A stretch of 64,000 nucleotides of DNA from Bog-756 sp963734435. GTDB lineage: Bacteria > Actinomycetota > Acidimicrobiia > Acidimicrobiales > RAAP-2. The notes below the pieces were generated by a model. That model was not told the DNA's origin and ran no database searches. It saw nothing but the letters and a program-made list of their open reading frames with translations. This document shows positions 16,671-28,593 of this stretch, piece after piece (the stretch's first letter is position 1; the number at the start of each line of letters is the position of its first letter). The position numbers and the translations under genes were made by a program. Location: positions 455,004 to 519,003 of the forward strand of contig CAVTHA010000015.1 in assembly GCA_963734435.1 (NCBI GenBank). Direction: 5' to 3'.

Positions 16671-17988
16671 CCGGGATCGGATCGAGCGGGCGCGGCCGGT
16701 GGTGGTGATCAGGGGCGGGACGGTCATCGACCGGAACGGCGAACGGCGCGCCGACCTGCTGGTGGCCGACGGGCACATCGCCGCCGTGGAGTCCGCCCTG
16801 GAGCACCCGTTGGGGGCATCGGTCCTCGACGCCGACGGCTGCCTGGTCTGCCCGGGCCTGGTGGACCTGCACACCCATCTGCGAGAGCCGGGTCGGGAGG
16901 AGTCCGAGACCATCGAGACGGCCACCCGCGCCGCCGCCCTCGGGGGGTACACGGCCGTCGTGGCCATGCCCAACACCGAGCCACCGCTCGACTCGGCCGA
17001 AGCGGTGCGCAACGTGTACGAACTGGCCGCCACGGCCAGCGTCGAGGTGGCCGTGGCCGGGGCGATCACCGTGGGACGGGCCGGTGAGCGGCTGGCGCCG
17101 ATGGCCGAGCTGGCCGCGCTCGGGGTACGGCTGTTCACCGACGACGGCTGCGGCGTGCAGTCGGCCGGCCTGATGCGGCGGGCCCTCGACTACGCCGGGG
17201 GCCTCGGGGTGACGCTGGCCCAGCACTGCGAGGACCGGACGCTGGCCGCCGGGGGTGCCATGCACGAGGGCGCCTGGTCCAGCCGGTTGGGCATCCCGGG
17301 CATCCCGGGCGCGGCCGAGGACGTCATGGTGGGGCGCGACATCGCCCTGGCCCGGGCCACCGGAGCCCGTCTCCACTTCCTCCACCTCTCGACTTCGGTC
17401 TCCATCGACCTGGTCCGCCAGGCCAAGGCGGAAGGACTGCCGGTGACGGCCGAGGCCGCGCCGCACCACTTCACCCTCACCGACCGGTGGGCGTCCGGCT
17501 ACGACCCCACGTTCAAGGTCAACCCCCCGCTGCGGCCGCAATCCGACGTCGACGCGGTGAAGGCGGGGTCTGGCGGACGGGACGGTCGACGCCATCGCCA
17601 CCGACCACGCCCCGCACGCCCCCGAGCTCAAGGACCTGCCCTTCGACCAGGCTCCGCCCGGCATGCTGGGCCTGCAGACGGCGCTGCCGCTGGCTCTCTC
17701 GGAGCTCGACCTGCCGGTGGGCCGGGTGCTGGCCCTGATGAGCTGGCAGCCGGCATCGATCGCCGGGCTGGACCCCTCGAGCGGGGGAGCCCACGGCGGG
17801 CCCATCGAGCCCGGGGCGGCGGCCAACCTGTGCGTGATCGACCCCGGGCCACCTGGACGGTGGAGCCGGGCGCCCTGGCCAGCCGCAGCCACAACACCCC
17901 GTACGGCGGGCGCCGGATGTGTGGTCGGGCCCGCCACACGCTGTTCCGGGGGGAGCCGGTGGTGGTCGAGGCGGAGGCCCAGCGGTGA
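16663..17988 (+). CDS. pyrC: Dihydroorotase, two compensating frameshifts
   Basis: Cyclises carbamoyl-aspartate to dihydroorotate. Zinc-ligand motifs DLHTHLREPG and, in the shifted section, ATDHAPHAPELK are present, as is the substrate segment MPNTEPPLDS. The middle (17570-17848) is read one frame over: an extra T at 17569 breaks VKAGLADGTVDAIATDH, and one missing G at about 17846-17849 returns the frame at DPGATWTVEPGALASRS. Net length is unaffected at 441 residues, as expected for this family. GTG 16663 was chosen for GAGGGGA 6 nt upstream; GTG 16660 is also possible. The stop overlaps the carA GTG. Confidence 0.93.
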   Translation: MADRDRIERARPVVVIRGGTVIDRNGERRADLLVADGHIAAVESALEHPLGASVLDADGCLVCPGLVDLHTHLREPGREESETIETATRAAALGGYTAVVAMPNTEPPLDSAEAVRNVYELAATASVEVAVAGAITVGRAGERLAPMAELAALGVRLFTDDGCGVQSAGLMRRALDYAGGLGVTLAQHCEDRTLAAGGAMHEGAWSSRLGIPGIPGAAEDVMVGRDIALARATGARLHFLHLSTSVSIDLVRQAKAEGLPVTAEAAPHHFTLTDRWASGYDPTFKVNPPLRPQSDVDAVKAGSGGRDGRRHRHRPRPARPRAQGPALRPGSARHAGPADGAAAGSLGARPAGGPGAGPDELAAGIDRRAGPLERGSPRRAHRARGGGQPVRDRPRATWTVEPGALASRSHNTPYGGRRMCGRARHTLFRGEPVVVEAEAQR

Positions 17989-19123
17989 GCGGGCGCACTG
18001 GCACCGCGGCGCGGCCCGAGGCCCTGCTCGTGCTGGCCGACGGCACCCGGTTCGAGGGCGAGGCCATCGGCGGGTTCCCCGACGGCGGTGTGGCCACCGG
18101 GGAGGCCGTGTTCAACACGGTGCTGGCGGGCTACCAAGAGGTCATCACCGACCCGTCCTACGCCGGGCAGGTCATCGCCTTCACCTACCCCCACATCGGC
18201 AACTACGGCGTGAACGCCGAAGACGACGAGGCGCGCCGACCCTGGTGCCGGGGGGTCATCGTGCGCGACCTGGTCGATCGGCCGAGCAGCTGGCGGGCCG
18301 AGGGGACCCTCGACCAACTCCTGGTCCGGTGGTCGATCCCGGGGATCTCCGGGGTCGACACCCGCCGTCTCACCCGCCACCTCCGCCACCGGGGCGCCAT
18401 GCCGTGCGCCTTCGGCCCGGCTCCGGAGGCCGAGCTGGCCCAGGCGGCCGCCGGGGCCCCCGTCACCGACGGACGCGATCTGGTCTCGACGGTGACCACC
18501 CCGGTGGCCTACACCGCGGCCGCGGCCCCCACCGGGTGGTGGCCTACGACTTCGGCGTGAAGGAGGCCATGCTGCGCCAGCTCGGCCGGCTGGCCACCGT
18601 CGACCGTGGTCCCGGCCTCCACCCCGGCCGAGACGGTGCTCGGGATGGATCCCGACGGGGTGTTCCTGTCCAACGGGCCCGGGGACCCGTCCGCCCTGCC
18701 GGCGGTCATCGCCGAGATCAAGGCGCTGATCGAGTCGGCACGCGTGCCGGTCTTCGGGATCTGCCTCGGTCATCAGCTCCTGGCCAGCGCGCTCGGAGCC
18801 ACCACCTACAAGCTCCCCTTCGGTCACCACGGCGGGAACCATCCGGTCCGGCGCCTGGCCACCGGCCAGGTCGAGATCACCTCGCAGAACCACAACTACG
18901 CGGTGGCCGAGGGCTCCCTGCAGGGCTCGGAGATCACCCACGTCAACCTCAACGACGGCGTGATCGAAGGGATCCGGAGCCCCGATGCCCCGGTGTTCGG
19001 GGTCCAGTACCACCCCGAGGCCGGACCCGGCCCCCATGACGCCCGCTACCTGTTCGGCGAGTTCGCCGGCCTGATGTACGCCACCGGTCGGGGGTCGGGA
19101 CCGGGGCGGGGGAGGGTGGGCTG

Positions 19124-19124
<1 letters not shown>
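17985..19124 (+). CDS. carA: Carbamoyl-phosphate synthase small subunit, two compensating frameshifts
   Basis: Glutamine amidotransferase subunit supplying ammonia to CarB; 379 residues once corrected. The N-terminal domain has VFNTVLAGYQEVITDPSYAG and GVDTRRLTRHLR. The class I amidotransferase domain has FGICLGHQLL (catalytic Cys), SQNHNYAV and VQYHPEAGPGP (His/Glu). A C is missing from the run at 18526-18530, shifting HRVVAYDFGVKEAMLRQL; an extra G at about 18602 restores the frame at TVVPASTPAETVLGMDP. Start GTG overlaps the pyrC stop and the end overlaps the carB ATG by one base. Confidence 0.94.
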
Positions 19125-22438
<3,314 letters not shown>

Positions 22439-22442
22439 GCCG

Positions 22443-23495
22443 ATGGGCGGCATCCAGATGAGCCACGAGCAGGTGAGCAGGGACCAGGTGAGCCCGATGC
22501 CGACGAGCGGTTCGGCCCGCCGGTCGGGCGCTGAACGGGTCCGGCGGGCCTGGCGGGCGGTGACGGCCGGCGACGTGGACCTCACCGCCACCGTGGGCTC
22601 CCTCCAGCTGCCCAACCCGGTGATGACGGCCTCAGGCACCTCGGGACACGCCGACGAGCTGGCGGCGTACTTCCCGCTCTCCGAGCTCGGGGCGGTCGTG
22701 GTCAAGTCGCTGTCGCCCGAGCCCTGGCCGGGCAATCCCGCGCCGCGGGTGCATGCCACGTCCGCCGGCATGCTCAACAGCGTGGGGTTGCAGGGGCCGG
22801 GTGTGAAGGCATGGCTCGACGAGGACCTCCCGCGGCTGACCGCCGTCGGGGCCAGGGTGGTGGCCAGCATCTGGGGGCAGCGGGTCGACGACTTCGCCCG
22901 GGCCGCCGCCATGGTGGCCGGGGCGCCCGGGGTGGTGGCCATCGAGGTCAACGTGAGCTGTCCGAACATCGAGGACCGGCGACGTATGTTCGCCCACTCG
23001 CCGGCGGCCACCGGCGAGGTGATGGCGGCGGTCGGGGAGCACTGCCCGGGGCTGCCGCGCTGGGCCAAGCTGAGCCCCACCGTGCCTGATATCGCCGAGG
23101 TGGCCGGCGCCGCCCTGGCCGCCGGGGCCGACGGGGTTACGCTGGTCAACACGGTGTTGGCCATGGCCATCGACCTCGACCGGCGCCGACCCGTCCTCGG
23201 GTCGGGCTCGAACGGCGGCGGGCTGTCCGGCCCGGCCGTCCATCCCGTGGCCGTCCGCGCCGTATTCGACGTCCGAGAAGCCCATCCTGGAGCCGGGATC
23301 ATCGGTGTGGGCGGGGTGACCGCGGCCGAGGACGCCGTGGAGCTGATGCTGGCCGGGGCCAACGCCGTCCAGGTCGGCACGGCCACGTTCCGCGACCCGT
23401 GGGCTCCGCTGAAGGTGCTCCGGGGCATCGAGCGCTGGTGTTCACGCCGCGGGGTGCGTCGAGTTTGCGAGCTGGTCGGGGCGGCCCATGGGTGA
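22443..23495 (+). CDS. pyrD: Dihydroorotate dehydrogenase, class 1
   Basis: Oxidises dihydroorotate to orotate with FMN. 350 residues; a poorly conserved ~50-residue N-terminal extension precedes the barrel (LPNPVMTASGTSG). The nucleophile is a Cys in NVSCPNIED, as in class 1 soluble enzymes, and SGSNGGGLSGPAVHPVAVR and IIGVGGVTAAEDAVELMLAG are FMN-phosphate segments. No pyrK electron-transfer partner is in the operon, so the oxidant is uncertain. ATG 22443 lies 4 nt after carB; ATG 22458 is an alternative. The 3' end overlaps pyrF by 8 nt. Confidence 0.92.
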   Translation: MGGIQMSHEQVSRDQVSPMPTSGSARRSGAERVRRAWRAVTAGDVDLTATVGSLQLPNPVMTASGTSGHADELAAYFPLSELGAVVVKSLSPEPWPGNPAPRVHATSAGMLNSVGLQGPGVKAWLDEDLPRLTAVGARVVASIWGQRVDDFARAAAMVAGAPGVVAIEVNVSCPNIEDRRRMFAHSPAATGEVMAAVGEHCPGLPRWAKLSPTVPDIAEVAGAALAAGADGVTLVNTVLAMAIDLDRRRPVLGSGSNGGGLSGPAVHPVAVRAVFDVREAHPGAGIIGVGGVTAAEDAVELMLAGANAVQVGTATFRDPWAPLKVLRGIERWCSRRGVRRVCELVGAAHG

Positions 23496-24345
23496 CGCCC
23501 CGAGCGCCGGGTTCGCCGACCGGGTGATGGAGGCGGTCGGGGAGCGAGGGCCGCTCTGTGCCGGCATCGATCCGTCGCAGTCGCTGCTGGCCCACTGGGG
23601 GCTGTCCGACGACGGCGCCGGGCTGCACCAATTCAGCATGCGGTGCCTCGAAGCGTTCGACGGGGTGGTCTCGGTGATCAAGCCCCAGGTGGCGTTCTTC
23701 GAACGACACGGCTCGGCCGGCCTGGCCGCCTTCGAATCGCTGGTCGCCGAGGCGCGATCGGCCGGATTCGTGGTCATCGCCGACGCCAAGCGGAGCGACA
23801 TCGGCACCACCATGGAGGCCTACGCCGCCGCCTGGCTGGGCCCCGACAGCGCCCTGGCGGTCGATGCGGTCACCGCCGTCGCCTACCTCGGGATCGGCGC
23901 CCTCCGGCCCCTGTTCGACCTGGCCGCCATCCACCGGCGCGGGGTCCTGGTGGTGGTCCGCAGCTCCAATCCCGAGGGCCGCTCGCTCCAGCGGGCCCTG
24001 ACCGACGAGGGCCGCGGCCCGTCCGTCGAAGACATGCTGCTGGAGGAGATCGCCGCCCGCAACCGCGGCGGCGAAGTGCCGGCGGGCACGGTGGGCGCGG
24101 TGATCGGCGCCACCCTCCGGCCGTCGGCGTTCCCCCTCCCCGATCTCGGGGGGATCATCCTGGCCCCGGGCGTGGGCGCCCAGGGGGCCGGTGCCGCCGA
24201 GGTGGCCAGCCTGTTCGCCGGCTGCCCCCCCAACTCGGTGCTGGCCAGCGTGTCACGCTCGATCCTCGCCGCCGGCCCGAACCCGGCCGACCTGGCGTCG
24301 GCGGCCGCCCGGACCCAGGAGGCCATGGCCAAGGCGTTGCGCTGA
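23488..24345 (+). CDS. pyrF: Orotidine 5'-phosphate decarboxylase, type 2
   Basis: Final UMP-forming step. 285 residues, matching the longer actinobacterial (type 2) OMP decarboxylases. The catalytic Asp/Lys array is in VVIADAKRSDIGTTMEAYA; the N-terminal ERGPLCAGIDPSQSLLAHWG and the late GGIILAPGVGAQGAG phosphate-binding loop are typical. It is the last gene of the pyr operon and is convergent with the pxp genes. Confidence 0.96.
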   Translation: MGDAPSAGFADRVMEAVGERGPLCAGIDPSQSLLAHWGLSDDGAGLHQFSMRCLEAFDGVVSVIKPQVAFFERHGSAGLAAFESLVAEARSAGFVVIADAKRSDIGTTMEAYAAAWLGPDSALAVDAVTAVAYLGIGALRPLFDLAAIHRRGVLVVVRSSNPEGRSLQRALTDEGRGPSVEDMLLEEIAARNRGGEVPAGTVGAVIGATLRPSAFPLPDLGGIILAPGVGAQGAGAAEVASLFAGCPPNSVLASVSRSILAAGPNPADLASAAARTQEAMAKALR

Positions 24346-24499
24346 GCACCGCCGTCGGGCCGGCACTCACCGGGGCCCGACTGTGCTCTGCGGCCGGGCT
24401 GTACGGCCGGGCTCTGCGGCCGGGGCAGCTGCGCCGATTGTGCTGTTTGATCGAGGGCGTCGCCAGATCTACTGCGTCGCCAGATCGACGGCGTCGGCG
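24346..24499. other. Convergent intergenic region with short direct repeats
   Basis: No gene seen. A 10-bp GC-rich unit (CGGCCGGGCT or close) recurs three times around 24391-24422, and CGTCGCCAGATC occurs at 24458-24469 and 24475-24486. The GC-rich part can form hairpins and may serve as a bidirectional terminator, but no T-run follows. Confidence 0.5.
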
Positions 24500-26221
24500 T
24501 TAGGTGGCGGTGGCCGTGGGAAACCAACCCGAGACGCTCCCGGCCAGGGCCCGTGCCCGCCGGTCGGAGACCCGGCGGGCCTCGGCCCAGCTGACCGGCG
24601 AGAAGACGAGGTGGTCACCGGGACCCAGTTGCCCGAGGCGCGACAGATCGGCCGAGATCACGCAGGCGATCACCGGATAGCCACCGAGCGTGGCATGGTC
24701 GACCAGGAGGACGATCGGGTTGCCGTCCGGTGGGACCTGGACGGCCCCGGTCACCATGGCGGTCGAGGTGACCGGCGGGCCGGCGGTGAGCGGTGGGCCT
24801 CCGACGAGGCGGAGGCCGATGCGGTTGGAGTCCGCCGCCACCGACCACTCGGTGGCCCAGAGGGCATCGCTGACCGACGACGGGAAACGGTGGGGCCCGA
24901 GCACCACGCGGACAGGACCGGATGGATCCGCGGCACCGGGTGGACGTGAGAGGACGCCGTGCGGCCGGGCCGGGACGCCCAGATCGAGTCGGTCTCCGGC
25001 CGCCAACGGACCCGGCCCGAGTCCGCTCAGCTGGTCCGAGGAGCGCGAGCCCACCACCAGCGGCGACTCGATGCCCCCGCCCACGGCCAGGTAGGCGCGG
25101 AGCCCGACACGGACGCGACCGATGCTGAGCATCTGGCCCGACCGGACCGGCACCACGAGGTCGGTGCCGACCGGGTGGCCGTCGAGCTGCACGTCGACGG
25201 CATCGGGGGCGGACCCCACCACGGCCAGATGGCCCTCCTGGCCGAAGCGGAGGACCGGCCCCCGGGCGGTGATCTCGATGCAGGCGGCGTCGGCCGGGTT
25301 CCCGACCAGCCGGTTGGCCAGCTGCATCGAGTCGGCATCGGCTGCACCGGCGCCGGGCACGCCCAGAGTGGCCAGCCCGCGTCGACCGGTGTCCTCGACC
25401 AGGCTCAGGAATCCCGGCTCCACGACCTCGAGGGTCCGGTCGCCGCCGGCGACGAGGGGCGGGCGCGCGTTCCCGAACCCGGACGCGACCGTGCCGCCCC
25501 CGGACGCGGCCGTGCCACCCGCGGTTGTGGGCCCGGCGACCGAGAACCGGACGCCGTCCCCCGGCTGCAGCAGGGCGAACGGAGGATGGTCGGGATCGAA
25601 CAGGCGCATGGAGGTGTGCCCGATGACCATCCAGCCGCCGGGCGAGGACTGCGGGTAGATCGAAGCAAAACCGCCGGCGATGGCCACCGACCCGGCCGGC
25701 ACCGAGGGCCGCGGTGAGGCCCGGCGCCGGATGGCGGCCAACTCGGGGGGGAGCCCGACCAGATACGGGAAGCCCGGGGCGAACCCGATGAGGGCCACCT
25801 CGAGTTCGGTACCGGTCAGTAGCTCGACCACCGTGGACGGGGTGCCACCGATGGCGTCGGCCACCGCCCCCAGGTCGGGACCGTCGAACTCGACCGGGAT
25901 GCCCACCACACCTCCGGCCCGGCCCGGATTCGGCCTCGCACCCATCCCGGCGCTCGCCGGAGTCGGGCGGGACCAGGAAGCCAGGTCGGTGAGCCAGGTG
26001 GTGAACGCGGTGTCCCGAGCGGCGTCCCGACCGACGCCGACGACGACGCTGTCCAGCCCGGTCAGTGCCTGGCCCGTGCCGGCCGGGGATGTCCCGTCGT
26101 GCCGGGCCTGCTCGACCGCCTGGGTCAGGGCACGCGCCGCGGACACGTCGGCGACGGACACCAGGAAGGCCCGGTCCCCGAACACCGCCACCGGCGAGGT
26201 CTCGGGGAGGACAGGCGTCAC
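24500..26221 (-). CDS. pxpBC: 5-oxoprolinase subunits B and C fused (PxpB-PxpC)
   Basis: 573 residues. The N-terminal ~215 residues are a PxpB/KipI-type domain (FGDRAFLVSV, LIGFAPGFPYLVGLP, SVAIAGGFASIYPQSSPGGW); after a Gly/Ala/Thr linker, residues about 245-573 are a PxpC/KipA-type domain (EVVEPGFLSLVEDTGRRG, GVPGAGAADADSMQLANRLV). With PxpA they form the ATP-dependent enzyme that opens 5-oxoproline, a damage product of glutamine and glutamate. The start is GTG 26221, overlapping the pxpA stop by 4 nt (GTGA); longer frames upstream lie in pxpA. It lies antisense to the flanking operons. Confidence 0.9.
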   Translation of the reverse strand: MTPVLPETSPVAVFGDRAFLVSVADVSAARALTQAVEQARHDGTSPAGTGQALTGLDSVVVGVGRDAARDTAFTTWLTDLASWSRPTPASAGMGARPNPGRAGGVVGIPVEFDGPDLGAVADAIGGTPSTVVELLTGTELEVALIGFAPGFPYLVGLPPELAAIRRRASPRPSVPAGSVAIAGGFASIYPQSSPGGWMVIGHTSMRLFDPDHPPFALLQPGDGVRFSVAGPTTAGGTAASGGGTVASGFGNARPPLVAGGDRTLEVVEPGFLSLVEDTGRRGLATLGVPGAGAADADSMQLANRLVGNPADAACIEITARGPVLRFGQEGHLAVVGSAPDAVDVQLDGHPVGTDLVVPVRSGQMLSIGRVRVGLRAYLAVGGGIESPLVVGSRSSDQLSGLGPGPLAAGDRLDLGVPARPHGVLSRPPGAADPSGPVRVVLGPHRFPSSVSDALWATEWSVAADSNRIGLRLVGGPPLTAGPPVTSTAMVTGAVQVPPDGNPIVLLVDHATLGGYPVIACVISADLSRLGQLGPGDHLVFSPVSWAEARRVSDRRARALAGSVSGWFPTATAT

Positions 26222-26979
26222 GACGGGCCGGCGGCGAAGGGCCGCACGCTCACGCCCCCGGCCTCGAGCGCGGCGCGGACCGCCCGGGCATTGCCGGCGG
26301 CACCGGGCGCGTCTCCGTGCACACACAACGTCGCCACTTCGACGGTGATCCACGACCCGTCGGCCGATTCGAGCCCACCCCTCCCGGCCAGGGAGAGGGC
26401 CCGCCGCCCGACCTCCTCGGGGGCGTCCACGAGCGCGCCGGGCTCACCGCGCGGAACGAGGCGCCCGTCGGGTCGGTAGCCGCGATCGGGGAACCCCTCG
26501 GGCACCAGCGCCAGTCCAGCGTCGGCCGCGGCGCGGACCATCGCCGAGGCCGGTTGGGCCAGGACCGCCGGGAGGCCCGAACCGACCGCTCCCTCGACCA
26601 CCGCAGCAGCCATGACGGGATCCGAGCCCATCTGGTTGTACAACGCGCCATGCGGTTTGAGGTAGGAGAGCATCGCCCCCTCCGACGCGATCGCATCCGA
26701 GAGGATCGATACCTGCTCGACGATGTCGGCCACCACCACTGTGGGATCGGCGTCGACCGGCCGTCGCCCGAACCCCTGGCGATCGTGGAAGGAGACGTGT
26801 GCCCCGATGGTCACGCCCAGGTCCACGCAGATGGCCGCGGTCGCCCGCATCACCGCCCGGTTGCCGGCATGGAACCCGCACGCCAGGCTGGCGCTGGTCA
26901 CCTCGTCCAGCACGGCCCGATCGGTGGCGGTCACCGTTTCTCCTTCGGCCAGATCCGCGTTGAGATCGACCGTCCTCAC
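26218..26979 (-). CDS. pxpA: 5-oxoprolinase subunit A
   Basis: 253 residues of the LamB/YcsF family, the third subunit of bacterial 5-oxoprolinase. Signatures: VDLNADLAEGE at the N-terminus, SLACGFHAGNRAVM, GVTIGAHVSFHDRQGFGRR and YLKPHGALYNQM. GTG 26979 fits the normal length and lies 6 nt after AATACT (minus strand, 26986-26991), a fair leaderless arrangement. It is transcribed away from mihF with about 180 bp between. The pair pxpA-pxpBC sits where most actinobacteria have pyrF directly followed by mihF. Confidence 0.93.
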   Translation of the reverse strand: MRTVDLNADLAEGETVTATDRAVLDEVTSASLACGFHAGNRAVMRATAAICVDLGVTIGAHVSFHDRQGFGRRPVDADPTVVVADIVEQVSILSDAIASEGAMLSYLKPHGALYNQMGSDPVMAAAVVEGAVGSGLPAVLAQPASAMVRAAADAGLALVPEGFPDRGYRPDGRLVPRGEPGALVDAPEEVGRRALSLAGRGGLESADGSWITVEVATLCVHGDAPGAAGNARAVRAALEAGGVSVRPFAAGPS

Positions 26980-27144
26980 CGATCCAGTATTGAACACCTC
27001 CTCGCCGACGGCGCGAGAGCCGTCGGCGCTGGGCTGATTTCGCCACCGCCACGCGCCCATCCGGCCCAGTTGCCCCAGCGCCACCCGCCCGGCCACTGTC
27101 CAGGTCGCCACCCGCAAACGTGTGACCTGGGCCCGCGGAGGCGC

Positions 27145-27150
27145 TATCGT
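27145..27150 (+). promoter_or_regulatory. Candidate -10 hexamer for mihF
   Basis: TATCGT, 7 nt, ATG at 27158, no Shine-Dalgarno sequence. It sits in the divergent region between pxpA and mihF. Confidence 0.5.
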
Positions 27151-27157
27151 CTCGACC

Positions 27158-27475
27158 ATGCCGCAACCGCCCGCACTCACTCCAGAACAGCGCCAGGCCG
27201 CCCTGGCCAAGGCCGCCAAGGTCCGCCGCGAGCGGGCCGAAGTCAAGGAGAAGCTCAAGCTGGGTTCGATCACCCTGTCTGAGCTCCTCACCACTGCCGA
27301 CTCCAACGAGACCGTCGGCAAGATGAAGGTGCTCTCCGTGCTCGAGTCCCTGCCCGGTCTGGGCAAGGTCAAGGCTCGCCGGCTGATGGACACGGTGGGG
27401 ATCAGCGAGAGCCGTCGACTCCAGGGGCTGGGGAGCAATCAACGGGAGTCACTCCTGCGCGAGACCGCTCGCTGA
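27158..27475 (+). CDS. mihF: Actinobacterial integration host factor mIHF
   Basis: 105-residue basic nucleoid-associated protein, specific to actinobacteria. It has the long N-terminal helix (RQAALAKAAKVRRERAEVKE), LKLGSITLSELL and the helix-turn-helix-like DNA-binding end (LPGLGKVKARRLMDTVGI, RRLQGLG). Its position just upstream of gmk-rpoZ-coaBC-metK is conserved in the phylum. ATG 27158 was chosen over an upstream in-frame start because of the TATCGT hexamer. Its TGA overlaps an in-frame CTG that may start gmk. Confidence 0.94.
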   Translation: MPQPPALTPEQRQAALAKAAKVRRERAEVKEKLKLGSITLSELLTTADSNETVGKMKVLSVLESLPGLGKVKARRLMDTVGISESRRLQGLGSNQRESLLRETAR

Positions 27476-28150
27476 GCAGACCGCAGCCAGATCGGGCGCC
27501 GGTCCGATCCGTCCCCCTCATCTTCGTCCTGTTCGGTCCGGGGGGAGCCGGAAAAGGTACGGTCGCCGCGCGCCTGGTCGATGAAGTTCCCGATCTGAGG
27601 CTCAGCCGTTCGTGGACCACGCGGGCGCGCCGGCCGGACGAGCCCGATGACGCCTACGTGTTCGTCGACCGGCCGACGTTCGAGGCGCAGGCCGCGAACA
27701 GGGGCGTTCTTCGAGTGGGCCGAGTTCCTCGGCAACCTGTACGGCACCCCGCAACCCGACCCCCTCGCCGATGGCGACATCCTCCTCGAGATCGATGTCC
27801 AAGGAGCGCGCCAGGTTCGCCGGCAGCGACCGGATGCGACGCTCATCCTGCTCGCCCCGCCATCAACCGATGCCCAACGCCAGCGCCTGCTGGGGCGCGG
27901 CGACGACGAGTCCCATATCGCCGAACGCCTGGCGGCGGGGGAGGGGGAGGTGTCGGCCGGGGAGGAGATCGCCGACGCCGTGGTCGTCAATCACGAGGTT
28001 GCCCAGGCCACCAGCGATGTGGTCGCTATAGTGGAGAGCCGCCGTTCGGCTGCCCTGGGTGGCAGTCCCGACCCGGAGCCGGCGACTGGTGGTCCAGCCA
28101 CCGGGTCGGTGTGGCGCCCATCGACACCCGATCGACCTGGAGAATTGTGA
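27472..28150 (+). CDS. gmk: Guanylate kinase, frameshifted, possible CTG start
   Basis: Phosphorylates GMP to GDP. The P-loop FGPGGAGKGTVAARL and the GMP-binding SRSWTTRARRPDE and YVFVDRPTFEAQ are in one frame, and FFEWAEFLGNLYGTPQ and LLEIDVQGARQVR in the next; an extra base in AACAGGGGCG (27698-27704) is the break. Corrected length is about 225 residues with a Pro/Gly-rich tail. No ATG, GTG or TTG exists in frame ahead of the P-loop. The only sensible candidate is CTG 27472, overlapping the mihF stop as CTGA, or another missed indel. The stop overlaps the rpoZ ATG by one base. Confidence 0.9.
28027..28032 (+). promoter_or_regulatory. Candidate -10 hexamer within gmk, for rpoZ
   Basis: TATAGT inside the 3' part of gmk, same hexamer as in the pyr promoter, about 118 nt before rpoZ. 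It could give extra transcription of rpoZ; evidence is the hexamer alone. Confidence 0.25.
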
Positions 28151-28518
28151 TGGCTCAAGATCAGACCACGCTCATGGACCCGCCCATCGAGGGGCTGCTG
28201 GACAAGGTCGACTCCAAGTTCACCCTGGTGGCCCTGGCTTCGCGACGGGCCCGCCAGGTCAACAGCTACTACAACTCCCTGGGCGAAGGCCTCGGGGTGG
28301 TGGTGCCGCCCCAGGTGGCCTCGCCGTCGGGCAAGCCCCTGTCGATCGCCTTCGAGGAGGTGGCCGAAGGAAAGGCCACGTACTCCCGTCCGGACCCCGA
28401 GGAGCTGGCCGCGGCAGAGGCTGCCGCGCTGGCCCTGCTCGAGGGTGAAGGTGAGGCTGACACTGAGGGCGGCGGCGAGGACGCGGAGATTCCGGTGCCG
28501 GAGGCCGGCACCGACTAG
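28150..28518 (+). CDS. rpoZ: DNA-directed RNA polymerase omega subunit
   Basis: 122 residues; it stabilises the beta' subunit in RNA polymerase. The conserved core is MDPPIEGLLDKVDSKFTLVA followed by ASRRARQVNSYYNSLGEG, and the YSRPDPEELAAAEAAAL segment near the end is typical of actinobacterial omega. The C-terminal tail is acidic and of low complexity. ATG at 28150 overlaps the gmk stop (TGATG). Order gmk-rpoZ-coaBC-metK supports the call. Confidence 0.94.
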   Translation: MAQDQTTLMDPPIEGLLDKVDSKFTLVALASRRARQVNSYYNSLGEGLGVVVPPQVASPSGKPLSIAFEEVAEGKATYSRPDPEELAAAEAAALALLEGEGEADTEGGGEDAEIPVPEAGTD

Positions 28519-28593
28519 CCGGCCGGTCCCGAGGGGTTTGAGGGGAGAGATGATCGCGTCACGGACGGTGCCCGCGGGGGCCGAGGTGGGCGG

